From Actinoplanes sichuanensis (GTDB taxonomy: Bacteria > Actinomycetota > Actinomycetes > Mycobacteriales > Micromonosporaceae): DNA of 64,000 bases. Positions 16,651 to 25,147 of this stretch are shown in pieces. The number at the start of each line of letters is the position of its first letter. The first letter of the stretch is position 1. The notes below the pieces were generated by a model. The model saw only the letters and a program-made list of their open reading frames with translations. It was not told the DNA's origin and did no database searches. The position numbers and the translations under genes are program-made. The stretch covers positions 1 to 64,000 of the forward strand of contig NZ_AP028461.1 of assembly GCF_033097365.1 (NCBI RefSeq). Direction: 5' to 3'.

Positions 16651-17075
16651 GAGGCGCTACCTTTCGGGCGATGGCGGACCGGAATCGTCGTACCGGGTGA
16701 TCTTTGCAGCACAGATCACCGCGGACTCGCCGACGCGACGGCGCCGCAGCCTCGCGTACTGCGTGGGTAAATCGCCGAGGCCGACTGTCGCCGTGGATGC
16801 AGCACGCGATCCTCGTGCAGCGGCAGCACCCCTCATGGCGACGGGTGCGGTCGAAGGCTCCAGCACGTTCGTCTCGCTCGGACGAACAATGATCGTCCGG
16901 CGGACTTGCTGTCCGTCGGCGTTTACGCAGAAGGCACTACCGTTCGTGAAGATCTTTTTGCATATGCGGGGACATCCCATCCGAGTGAGGCCTCGAGTTT
17001 CGTGACGAGGGGGCGATTGTGTCGTACCGACGCCCTAAGCTGCCTCCGGCTTTTAGTGCCGGAAAGGAAGCGAAT
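16651..17075. other. Intergenic region, 425 bp, upstream of pPIWI-RE operon
   Basis: No supported gene in either direction. A CCGGC-loop-GCCGG hairpin near 17046-17062 precedes GGAAAGGAAG, the ribosome binding site of a tiny leader frame. Presumably holds the promoter of the pPIWI-RE operon and may hold attachment-site DNA of the adjacent integrase. Confidence 0.4.
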
Positions 17076-17108
17076 ATGAATCATCCTCACCTGCGGGCGG
17101 TTCGGTGA
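17076..17108 (+). CDS. Possible 10-residue leader peptide
   Basis: ATG at 17076 with GGAAAGGAAG upstream encodes MNHPHLRAVR. Its TGA overlaps the GTG start of the REase gene (GTGA). The REase GTG has no ribosome binding site of its own, so translation could be coupled through this leader. Seen in sequence; expression untested. Confidence 0.3.
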   Translation: MNHPHLRAVR

Positions 17109-18220
17109 ATCCCGCGACCGTCAAGTCGGAAATGATCTTAGCTTTGATCACCTCGGGGCTGATGCGGCTACCCACTTGGATAGGTCCCGAGGACAGCCGG
17201 ACGCCCTACCCGACAGCCTTGCAACAAGGATTCGACCATCTGACGTGGGCGTGCTGGATGGCAGCCGCAGATCCCCCCACCGACATCGGGGACCTGGTCA
17301 CCAACTGGTGCACCAAGCCGCTGTCCACCTGGCCGCTGGAATGGCCAGACGGCGCCATCGGCCCCGGCGACCAATTGGTCATCGACGGCGAGCCGACGGA
17401 AACCTGCCGGGACTGGGCCGTCTCGAATCCCGACGTCATCAGCGAAGTGCTGGAAAGCGCCTTCATGCGCGACGTACGTTCCACCTGCCGCAGCATGGGC
17501 CCACCCGGGCAGACCGTTTACGTCGCGCTGCGCCGCCTTTTGATCGACTCACCGACCTTGACGGGTCTGGAACTGCTTTCCATGCGCAATACCTTCCCGG
17601 ATTTGCCGTCATGGTCCGACTGGCTGAGCGAAGCCTACGAGCCGGCACAACCCGACGACATCCTCGACGGTAACGTCGGTGTCTGCCGCAACTGCGACCA
17701 CCTGGTCAGGCACACCGCCCGCTCCGGATGGCGCTGCGCCACGCCGCGGTGCCAGGCGTTGCCGCGGCCACCGCAGGTAACCACCAAACCGGCCAAGGGC
17801 GTCGTGAAACTACGCCGTGACCTCAGCATCTACATCAGCCTTCCCGGCCGCCCAGAGGCTGACCTCGCCCGGGCCCTCGAGAAAACCGGCGCCACCGTCC
17901 TGTGGTGGCCGGACGTCGACGTCTACGACCTGCTGGCCATCTGGCCCGACGGCCGCCGCTGGGGCATCGACGTCAAGGACTGGCGAACCCCCTACGCCCT
18001 GGCCCGGCGACTGCGCCCGCTGCCGTCGTTCCCCACCGGACACGAGTACGCCTACACCGACGGGTTTGTGGTCATCCCCGATGACCGGACCCGCAAGCAA
18101 CGCAACTACCTGCACATCCTCCGCCGGCACAGCGCAGCACTGCGCGAGCAGCCACAAACTAAAGCCCTGTCCGTGTCGCAGCTGCTGACCAAGGCGAAGG
18201 GACCGACCCGTGGCGCGTGA
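17105..18220 (+). CDS. REase of the pPIWI-RE system (zinc ribbon plus PD-(D/E)XK)
   Basis: 371 residues. After a helical N-terminal part, a zinc ribbon is formed by C194-C197 (VCRNCDH) and C211-C216 (WRCATPRC). A restriction-endonuclease-like domain follows: E251 (RPEADLARAL), D275 (DVYDLLAIW) and D289-x-K291 (WGIDVKDWR). A zinc-ribbon REase next to a DinG-type helicase and a PIWI-like protein is the described layout of pPIWI-RE systems, predicted to act on R-loops of invading DNA. Its 3' end overlaps the helicase start by 11 bp. Confidence 0.8.
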   Translation: MNPATVKSEMILALITSGLMRLPTWIGPEDSRTPYPTALQQGFDHLTWACWMAAADPPTDIGDLVTNWCTKPLSTWPLEWPDGAIGPGDQLVIDGEPTETCRDWAVSNPDVISEVLESAFMRDVRSTCRSMGPPGQTVYVALRRLLIDSPTLTGLELLSMRNTFPDLPSWSDWLSEAYEPAQPDDILDGNVGVCRNCDHLVRHTARSGWRCATPRCQALPRPPQVTTKPAKGVVKLRRDLSIYISLPGRPEADLARALEKTGATVLWWPDVDVYDLLAIWPDGRRWGIDVKDWRTPYALARRLRPLPSFPTGHEYAYTDGFVVIPDDRTRKQRNYLHILRRHSAALREQPQTKALSVSQLLTKAKGPTRGA

Positions 18221-21200
18221 CCGGGGACGCTGGCACGAACGACTCAGCAAGGACATCAAACAGGCAGCCAAGGACCGCGGATGGAAAGTCGACGCCATCG
18301 AACTCGTCACCGTCGAACTGGTCCTGACCCTGGCCCGGCTCGTATCCCCGGGGGAACCAGCTAGCGGCGCCTGGGCTCAGCTCAAGGGCTACCGCTTCAC
18401 CGACGCCGGCGAACACGCAGACCACTCGATGTCCGTGATCGTGTGGCTCGTCGGCGAGCTCAAATCCGAACCGGTGTGGCGCGAAGCTCTATCCGACTAC
18501 CTGTCCATGCCCGAACAACTACGGGCTTACCTGCTCGACGGCCCCGACGACATCGTCCCGCCACACCGCAGACCACCACTGGTCGGCGACCGGCACGACG
18601 ACTACCTCGCCGCCCTCGCACAATTCCCGCCCCACCGCGGCGACGACATGCCCGTCGCGCAAGCCGGCGAGAACTACTGGGTCGCGGCCGACGACGGCCG
18701 AGAGACCATCACCATCCCCACCCACCTGCCCGAACCCGGCCTGCTGACGCGCCACGACTTCAGCGCCGCCCCGCAACGACGGCCCGTACACCTCGACTGG
18801 CAGGAACTGGTCACCTTCGCCGCCGGCCTCGACGACGAAGACCGTCGACACAACCGAGACTCCCAACGCTGGCACAGCCGCTTCGAAGACCTCATCCTGC
18901 GCCTACGGCAAACCGATGACACCTTCACACGAGCAGCCACGCTCGACCTGACCCAACTGCACCACCTCGCCGGTATGGTCGGCGCCGGCAAAAGCACACT
19001 GATGGACCTGCTCGCGATCTGGGCGGCACGCCACCAACACCGCATCACCATCGTGGTCGCCGACGTCGTGTCGGTCCTGAACCGCGTCGAGCTGTACCGC
19101 CGCTACGGCGTCACCGCAGCACCCGTGCTCGGCGCCTCCGGTCGAGGCCGCCACATCCAGCAACTCCACCGCCCCGGCGTACGCCGCACCGACGGACTCA
19201 CCGCGATGGACACTCCACTGCTGCGGTGGGCGTCCTCGGCCTGCGCCCTGAGCAGCCAACGAACCGACCCCCAGCCCTGGCACCTCGACGAGGCACCGTG
19301 CCTACGCCTCAAACAGGACCAGATCGGGCCCCGCGGCGGCAAGACTGTCGTCGACCACGTCTGCCCGCTCTGGACCCGCTGCCAGCGCCACCACGCCTCC
19401 CGCGAACTCGTCGACGCCAAAGTATGGGTGACCACCCCCGCCGGACTGGTCTTCAGTCGAGTCCCGCAGCCGCTGATCGACGTGAACCTGCGCTACCTCG
19501 AACTGGCCTGGTACCGCAGCGACCTGATCATCGTCGACGAAGCCGACCAGGTACAAACCCAGCTCGACGGCATCTTCAGCCCCAGCCAGACCCTTGCCGG
19601 CGACGGCGACGACGCCTGGATGGACGTCATCGACGCCGCCAAGAAGACGGAACTACGCGCCCGCGGACGCGGGCCCATGCGCATCCCGAAGATCGCCCGA
19701 TGGGTGCAACTGGTCGACAACGCCGACATGCTGATCTCGCGTATCTACGCACTACTCGGCGACCAACCCCACCTGCGTGCGTGGGTCGGCGACGGCTACT
19801 TCAACGAATGGACCCTCGCCGTCCGGCTCACCGCCATGTTCGCCAGAGTCCCCACCCGCCCCGATGCCGCCGACAACACCGCCGACGCCGGCAACACTCC
19901 ACCACCGATCGACCCGCAACGGGCCCAAGCCTGGCGCAAAAGCTTCTCCGCCTGGTCCCTGGCACCCACCAAAACCGAACAACCCACCCAGGACCGCCAC
20001 GCCGACAAACTGCGCCGATTCAGCGAGCAAACCGCGTTCCGAGACGACGCCGCGATCACCAAAATGCTGGCGACCTGGCTGTCGACCCTCACCGACATCA
20101 CCCCACCCGAAACCGCCGAAGACCGCACCGACCTGGCCCTGAAACTGCACTTCACGCTCCTGGTCGGCATCCTCACCCACCACATCAGCAGCATCACCGG
20201 CCGCTGGAACGACGTCGAAGGCCCCCTGCGCATGCGCGGCCACGGCTCCAGCCTCGTGCACCGCCCACCCATCGAATACGTCGCGATGGTCCCCGACTCA
20301 CCCATGGGCAACCTCATCGGCCTGCAATACCAGCACGACGACGACGCCCACCCCGACCGGCTCGGCTCCCTGCGGTTCTTCCGCTGCAACGGCATCGGCC
20401 GCTGGCTACTGCTCAACCTGGCCAACCTCTACGCCGACCAGCACGCCCACCCACCCGGCGTACTACTGATGTCAGCCACCAGCTGGGCCGGCACCTCACC
20501 CCGCTACGACCTGCAAGTACCCGTCACCGGCGTCCTGCAAGCCCCACCTCGGGAACTAGCCGGCATCAACGCCAGCGTCTTCCACTACAGCCCACAGCGT
20601 TACGGAACCACCGACAAACGCATCAACATCTCCGGCACCCCACCCGACAAACGGCCCGCCGCCCTAGCCGCCATGGTCGAGCAACTCGCACGCATCATCG
20701 ACGACGGCCTCGGCGCCCAGCCCAGCAAACTCGAACAACAACGCGACGCGCTACCACCCGGCCGGCAACGCATCATGCTGCTCGTCGGCAGCTACAGCGA
20801 ATGCGCCCAGGTCGAAGCCACACTCCTACGCGCCCGGCCCGACTGGAACGAACAGATCCTGCGCCTGATCCCCGACGACGCCAGCTACACCCACCAATGG
20901 ACCGGCCGCACCCTGGCACGTGGCAGCGTCGCCGAACTCCGCCACACCGACGCATGGCTGCTCATCGCCCCGCTACTCGCCGTCGAACGCGGACACAACA
21001 TCCTCAACGACGAACGAGTCGCCGCCCTCGGCGCCGCCTACTTCCTCGTACGCCCCCACCCCCGCCCCGACGACATCTCCTACCACGTCCAAGACATCAA
21101 CCGCTGGGGCGTCGAACAAATCCGCAACGGACTACCCGCAGCCGGCCCCGCCACCATCGCCGCCGAACGAGCCAAAGCATTCATCGCCGAAGCCGGAACC

Positions 21201-21527
21201 CGATGGCGCCGCGCCCTCGCCCACCCACTGATGCTCTCGCGCATGAACGACGACGAACAAACCGCCTTCATGTGGACGCAACTCGTCACCATCTGGCAAG
21301 TCATCGGCCGGCTCGTACGCGGAGGCCAAGCCGCCACCATCCACTTCTGCGACGCCGCCTTCGACCCCAGCTCCGACACCAGCCTGCTCGTCGGCATGCA
21401 CCGCGTCCTCACCGACGCCCGGGCCGGCAAAGGCATCCGCCCGCAAGACGTCGAACTCGCCACCATCCTCTACGAGCCCTTGCACCGCGCTCTGACCACC
21501 CTATTGGAGCCCTACCGTGCGCTATGA
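18210..21527 (+). CDS. DinG/XPD-like Fe-S helicase of the pPIWI-RE system
   Basis: 1105 residues. Walker A GMVGAGKST at about 256-263, Walker B DLIIVDEADQVQ at about 437-446. Between them four Cys (near 344, 363, 384, 390; APCLRLKQ, HVCPLWTRCQRH) are placed like the [4Fe-4S] cluster of XPD/DinG helicases. The C-terminal RecA-like domain includes LLMSATSW, an Arg-rich MLLVGSYSEC strand and QVIGRLVRGG (motif VI). The N-terminal 240 residues are a system-specific domain. Predicted to unwind DNA or R-loops. Overlaps both neighbours by about 11 bp, so the three genes are one transcript. Confidence 0.85.
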   Translation: MARDRGRWHERLSKDIKQAAKDRGWKVDAIELVTVELVLTLARLVSPGEPASGAWAQLKGYRFTDAGEHADHSMSVIVWLVGELKSEPVWREALSDYLSMPEQLRAYLLDGPDDIVPPHRRPPLVGDRHDDYLAALAQFPPHRGDDMPVAQAGENYWVAADDGRETITIPTHLPEPGLLTRHDFSAAPQRRPVHLDWQELVTFAAGLDDEDRRHNRDSQRWHSRFEDLILRLRQTDDTFTRAATLDLTQLHHLAGMVGAGKSTLMDLLAIWAARHQHRITIVVADVVSVLNRVELYRRYGVTAAPVLGASGRGRHIQQLHRPGVRRTDGLTAMDTPLLRWASSACALSSQRTDPQPWHLDEAPCLRLKQDQIGPRGGKTVVDHVCPLWTRCQRHHASRELVDAKVWVTTPAGLVFSRVPQPLIDVNLRYLELAWYRSDLIIVDEADQVQTQLDGIFSPSQTLAGDGDDAWMDVIDAAKKTELRARGRGPMRIPKIARWVQLVDNADMLISRIYALLGDQPHLRAWVGDGYFNEWTLAVRLTAMFARVPTRPDAADNTADAGNTPPPIDPQRAQAWRKSFSAWSLAPTKTEQPTQDRHADKLRRFSEQTAFRDDAAITKMLATWLSTLTDITPPETAEDRTDLALKLHFTLLVGILTHHISSITGRWNDVEGPLRMRGHGSSLVHRPPIEYVAMVPDSPMGNLIGLQYQHDDDAHPDRLGSLRFFRCNGIGRWLLLNLANLYADQHAHPPGVLLMSATSWAGTSPRYDLQVPVTGVLQAPPRELAGINASVFHYSPQRYGTTDKRINISGTPPDKRPAALAAMVEQLARIIDDGLGAQPSKLEQQRDALPPGRQRIMLLVGSYSECAQVEATLLRARPDWNEQILRLIPDDASYTHQWTGRTLARGSVAELRHTDAWLLIAPLLAVERGHNILNDERVAALGAAYFLVRPHPRPDDISYHVQDINRWGVEQIRNGLPAAGPATIAAERAKAFIAEAGTRWRRALAHPLMLSRMNDDEQTAFMWTQLVTIWQVIGRLVRGGQAATIHFCDAAFDPSSDTSLLVGMHRVLTDARAGKGIRPQDVELATILYEPLHRALTTLLEPYRAL

Positions 21528-24189
21528 CCACATCCAGGAGCTGGTGTTCCCCCTCGACCCCACCCTGATGACCGGCCTGCTGCAGCCCTACCAGGCATGC
21601 ACCTTCCCCACCACGTGGAAGACAGCGCTCACCGAATTCCTCAACCCCGGCGCCACCAACGGCCCACGCCGGGCCCCGCTGCGCGACCTGACAACCGCCT
21701 TCTCCACCTTCCAACCGGAAGTGATCGTCAACGACGCCCGCGGCGACAACCAACTCTGGCTCGGCGCCGCCACGAAACCCGACGACGCGGCGCTCACCGC
21801 ACTCATCCACAGCGGCGTAGTCACCACCGCGCACGCATACGCCAAGCGATACCCGCGCCGACAGATACAGCTCCAGCAACTACCGGACCTACTGGCAGGC
21901 ATGAACCCCGACCGGGACCTGACCTGGACCCAAGTCGACCCGGTGCCACGGCCCGGCAAGACCGCCGGAGACCCCGTCTTTCGGCTGCTACCCGACCTGC
22001 TCGCCGCCCAGCTGGTAGGCGACAACGGATTCAGCGTCGACCACGGCGGCGTCGCCACCTCACGATTCCAGCGCATCACCACGACCAACGGCGCCGAACT
22101 GGTGTCCTGGCCGCCGCACTACCATCCCCGCCGCAAACGCCGCTGGCCCTGGTCCTACGTCATCGGCCTCACCGTGCAGACCTACCCCGACAACCCGCAG
22201 CCGCACCTGTTCGTCACCATCGGCCTACGCCGATACGCCAGCGGCAAAATCTTCCTCAAGAACTACAAACGCGCGCTCTCCGTCGCCGTCAAGGCACCCG
22301 CCCCCTGGTACGACGGCCACCTGCCACCGGTATTCGCCCGCTCCAGCATGAAATGGCGACCCGGCGCCTACGGCAAGAAAGACGGCTTCTGGGACTGGAC
22401 CGACGACATCGTCGCCGTCCTGCAGCGCTACCACGCCCAGATGCAGCTCCCCAGCCCCGCTGACCTCGCTAACGACGCCCTGCGACAGATCCCCGAACTG
22501 CCGCAGTACGAGGCCGGCTTCGAAACCGCCGTCTTCTATCGCACCGGCTTCAGAGACAAACACCCCGTCGGTGACGGAGTATCCGCCCACGACCGCTGGC
22601 GGATCTTCGAGGCACTCCGCGACGCCCTCACCCCCCACCTCCAAGCCGTCAAACTCACCGACCGCGTACCCCACGTCAGCACCCCACCCCGGCCGCCGGC
22701 CAAGAAGGACGGCGTCCGCATCGACGCCGACAAGGTCGCCGCCGCCATCGGCCGCAACATCACCTTCGAGATCTGGTGGCAGACCACCACCATCCGCGAC
22801 GAAACACTCGCACAGCTGAGCAGCGTGCTTCAGATGCCACCCCTGACCCCCGGACCAGAACCGGACACCTGGAACACCGAAAACCACGCACTGCGAGTCA
22901 CCGCACGCGCCCGCACCCTCGCCGACCGCGACCTCGCGCAGAAACTGAACACCGACCCCAAGATCATCAAAAAGGCTGATCGGATCCGGGCCGCCGCCAC
23001 CAACCGGATCAGCAACATCCGCGACTGGCTCTTCCAGCAGCCCGCTACCGAACCCACCTTCACGATGGTCGAACTCGACGACGGCGACGCGTTCACCGAC
23101 GAAGACGACCCCAAATTCGCCACCCGCATCGGGGCCGGCCGCACCCACCGCAACACCCAGTTCCTCACCCCATACACCACAGCGGAGAAAAATAAAGATC
23201 GCCGCATCCGCATCGAGCAGTGCCTGAGAGAGCTGTTCGTCCGCCACGCCGGCCTCCCGGCACGCCCCCTGAAACTCGGCCTCGACCACGAGACACTGCC
23301 CGCCACCACCCGAGTCGTCGGCCTCTGGCTCGTCCGCAAGAACAGCCCGCAAAACACCGCCTACCCCATCGCCGTCTGCTGCGACCCCCGCCAGCCCGTC
23401 GTCAAAGTCCGACTACCCGGCGACCGCACGTGGCTGCCCATGCACCAAGCACAGCTACGCCTGAGCACCCTCCACGGCGACGAAGCGCTCATGACCCCCA
23501 AACAGGTCACCGCCTTCATCGACGACCTGCTCGAACAACTCAACTCCCTCAACGGCCCAACGCTGCTGATCAGCCACGCGCAGAACCTGCGCAGCAACTG
23601 GTACAACACCTCCAACGGCAGACTGCGCCTCGACGAGCTCAGCACCAGCGACATCCACGTCCCCGCAACGCGATACCCCAACATCCGGTTCGTCCGCGTC
23701 CGCACGAACCTCAACAAAGAGACCTCGCAACACTTCGCCTACGCCGAACGCAAAGAACAAGACCCCGAAGGCAAACTGACAACCATCAAGACTATCGGGC
23801 TCAGCGCCGGCCTATGGCGACCCGACAGCACGAACAGTCGACTCTTCTTCAGCACACCCGACAAACCCGTCACCGCCTCAAAGACCTCACCCCGAGGATC
23901 CCGCCTCGAGCTACGCGTCAAGAAGGTCAAAGACCGACCCGATGAGTTCGTCCTCGACATCGGTGCCGAAGTCTGGAACCCCCAACTCGTCGAATACTTC
24001 GTCGCCGCGCTGCAACCCGGCGACAACCCCGCACCATGGGCGGCAGCAGCCCACCAATACCGCTACGCCGCCGCGCACTACGACGACCCGACAGTCCTAC
24101 CTCTACCGCTGCATTTGGCCCGCAAAGCGGGTGAGTACCTATTCCCTGCGTATCAGCTCGATGCCAGCATCAGCGAAACCGCTGTGTAG
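21517..24189 (+). CDS. pPIWI-RE protein, Argonaute-like
   Basis: 890 residues from a GTG at 21517, overlapping the helicase stop. It has the layout of pPIWI-RE proteins: an N-terminal module of about 400 residues and a C-terminal RNase-H-fold PIWI-like domain (FVRVRTNLNKETSQHFAYAE, IGLSAGLWRPDSTNSRLFFS) near residues 725-800. The tail (LPLPLHLARKAGEYLFPAY) resembles the conserved PIWI C-terminus. Family members are thought to bind a guide and act with the helicase and REase. Catalytic status of the RNase-H site cannot be judged by eye. Assignment rests mainly on gene order plus the C-terminal motifs. Confidence 0.75.
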   Translation: MRYDHIQELVFPLDPTLMTGLLQPYQACTFPTTWKTALTEFLNPGATNGPRRAPLRDLTTAFSTFQPEVIVNDARGDNQLWLGAATKPDDAALTALIHSGVVTTAHAYAKRYPRRQIQLQQLPDLLAGMNPDRDLTWTQVDPVPRPGKTAGDPVFRLLPDLLAAQLVGDNGFSVDHGGVATSRFQRITTTNGAELVSWPPHYHPRRKRRWPWSYVIGLTVQTYPDNPQPHLFVTIGLRRYASGKIFLKNYKRALSVAVKAPAPWYDGHLPPVFARSSMKWRPGAYGKKDGFWDWTDDIVAVLQRYHAQMQLPSPADLANDALRQIPELPQYEAGFETAVFYRTGFRDKHPVGDGVSAHDRWRIFEALRDALTPHLQAVKLTDRVPHVSTPPRPPAKKDGVRIDADKVAAAIGRNITFEIWWQTTTIRDETLAQLSSVLQMPPLTPGPEPDTWNTENHALRVTARARTLADRDLAQKLNTDPKIIKKADRIRAAATNRISNIRDWLFQQPATEPTFTMVELDDGDAFTDEDDPKFATRIGAGRTHRNTQFLTPYTTAEKNKDRRIRIEQCLRELFVRHAGLPARPLKLGLDHETLPATTRVVGLWLVRKNSPQNTAYPIAVCCDPRQPVVKVRLPGDRTWLPMHQAQLRLSTLHGDEALMTPKQVTAFIDDLLEQLNSLNGPTLLISHAQNLRSNWYNTSNGRLRLDELSTSDIHVPATRYPNIRFVRVRTNLNKETSQHFAYAERKEQDPEGKLTTIKTIGLSAGLWRPDSTNSRLFFSTPDKPVTASKTSPRGSRLELRVKKVKDRPDEFVLDIGAEVWNPQLVEYFVAALQPGDNPAPWAAAAHQYRYAAAHYDDPTVLPLPLHLARKAGEYLFPAYQLDASISETAV

Positions 24190-24270
24190 ATCTGCGGCGT
24201 CTTGCAGATCTCTGATGCGCGGCCGCGGCCACGGCGGGCGCGTGCCGCGGTTCGTGACGGGCGTGCCGCG

Positions 24271-24299
24271 CTGGTGAGGCTTGCTGCCAGCCTCACCAG
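24271..24299. terminator. Hairpin terminator after pPIWI-RE operon
   Basis: CTGGTGAGGCT (24271-24281) and AGCCTCACCAG (24289-24299) form a perfect 11-bp stem with a 7-nt loop. It lies 82 bp after the stop of the PIWI-like gene. There is no T-run, as is usual for high-GC actinobacterial terminators. Confidence 0.65.
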
Positions 24300-24349
24300 A
24301 GCGCCCCGAGTGATGGCGCAGTTGGCTTTTATGTGGTCCATAATGAGAC

Positions 24350-24876
24350 ATGCGTCTTGCTGCCTACGCCGACTTGTCTCGATTCTGCAACGAGAAGGAG
24401 TCTAGTATTTCATTTTTTAAATCCCACTCCATTGTCTCTGAACTTCGGTGGCCAGACGATGTCCTAGAGCAATGGCTGTATGATCATGCCGCCAATGAAT
24501 CCTTCCTTCGAGACTACGGGAATATCGATTTGTCAACCATTGGGTGGGACGTGGAGGCCATATCGGCAAAAGATTTTATCCAGATGCCAACCGGGCGGTC
24601 TGACGGCGACTGTATGGAGAGTATGCAGAAAACCCCGACCACTGGATCGGCAACCGTAAAAGCGGAATACATAAAGGCGTCGCGTTGTGCTGGCAGACGC
24701 ACGGTACCTGGAAACGCTGGCCGCTACTAATCGATCGGTCGCTCCTCGATCCGTCGACGACAGGGCTTCAGGTCATCGAGGGCAGAACGCGGGTGGGAAT
24801 TCTGAAAGGCCGGCACCGAAAGGGAGATCTAGTCTCTGCAAGCCACCTCGCGTGGGTCGGCCGCCCTCGGGCCTGA
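24350..24876 (+). pseudogene. Conserved hypothetical protein, frameshifted
   Basis: About 175 residues when joined. Frame 1 runs MRLAAYADLSRF through ELRWPDDVLEQWLYDHAAN and DFIQMPTGRSDGDCMES; at about 24621 one base is missing. The continuation is YAENPDHWIGNRKS, WKRWPLLIDRSLLDP and RTRVGILKGRHRKG. The downstream part looks like a conserved actinobacterial protein of unknown role. Base composition is noticeably less GC-rich than the flanking genes, a sign of separate transfer. Confidence 0.6.
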
Positions 24877-25147
24877 CCTCATCCAGCCGCGTACCTAATG
24901 AAGCGTTTGGATCGTGGTCTCCCACAGGCGGCGGAGTAGTCCGCGCGTGGCAGCCGATCATCCGAGGGTCCACCAGGTCCCGTCCGGGCGATCCTGAAGT
25001 CGTATGGAGTGACGATGGGGACTGGCGCGCCAGACATCATCGTCGCGGTGCCGAGGTGGCCGAAGCGATGAGCAACGCCGCTGTGATAGACCGTTGCAGG
25101 GCATCCCGGCGAGGAGAGCCGCCGGCACGGTAGCTGAGGGGTATTGC

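Noticed and set aside
19226..21568. 780-residue plus-strand frame
   Set aside because: Arg/Pro-rich shadow of the helicase gene in another frame; no motif, and the helicase frame has clear SF2 motifs.
22225..23352. 375-residue minus-strand frame
   Set aside because: Val/Gly/Ala-rich antisense shadow of the PIWI-like gene.
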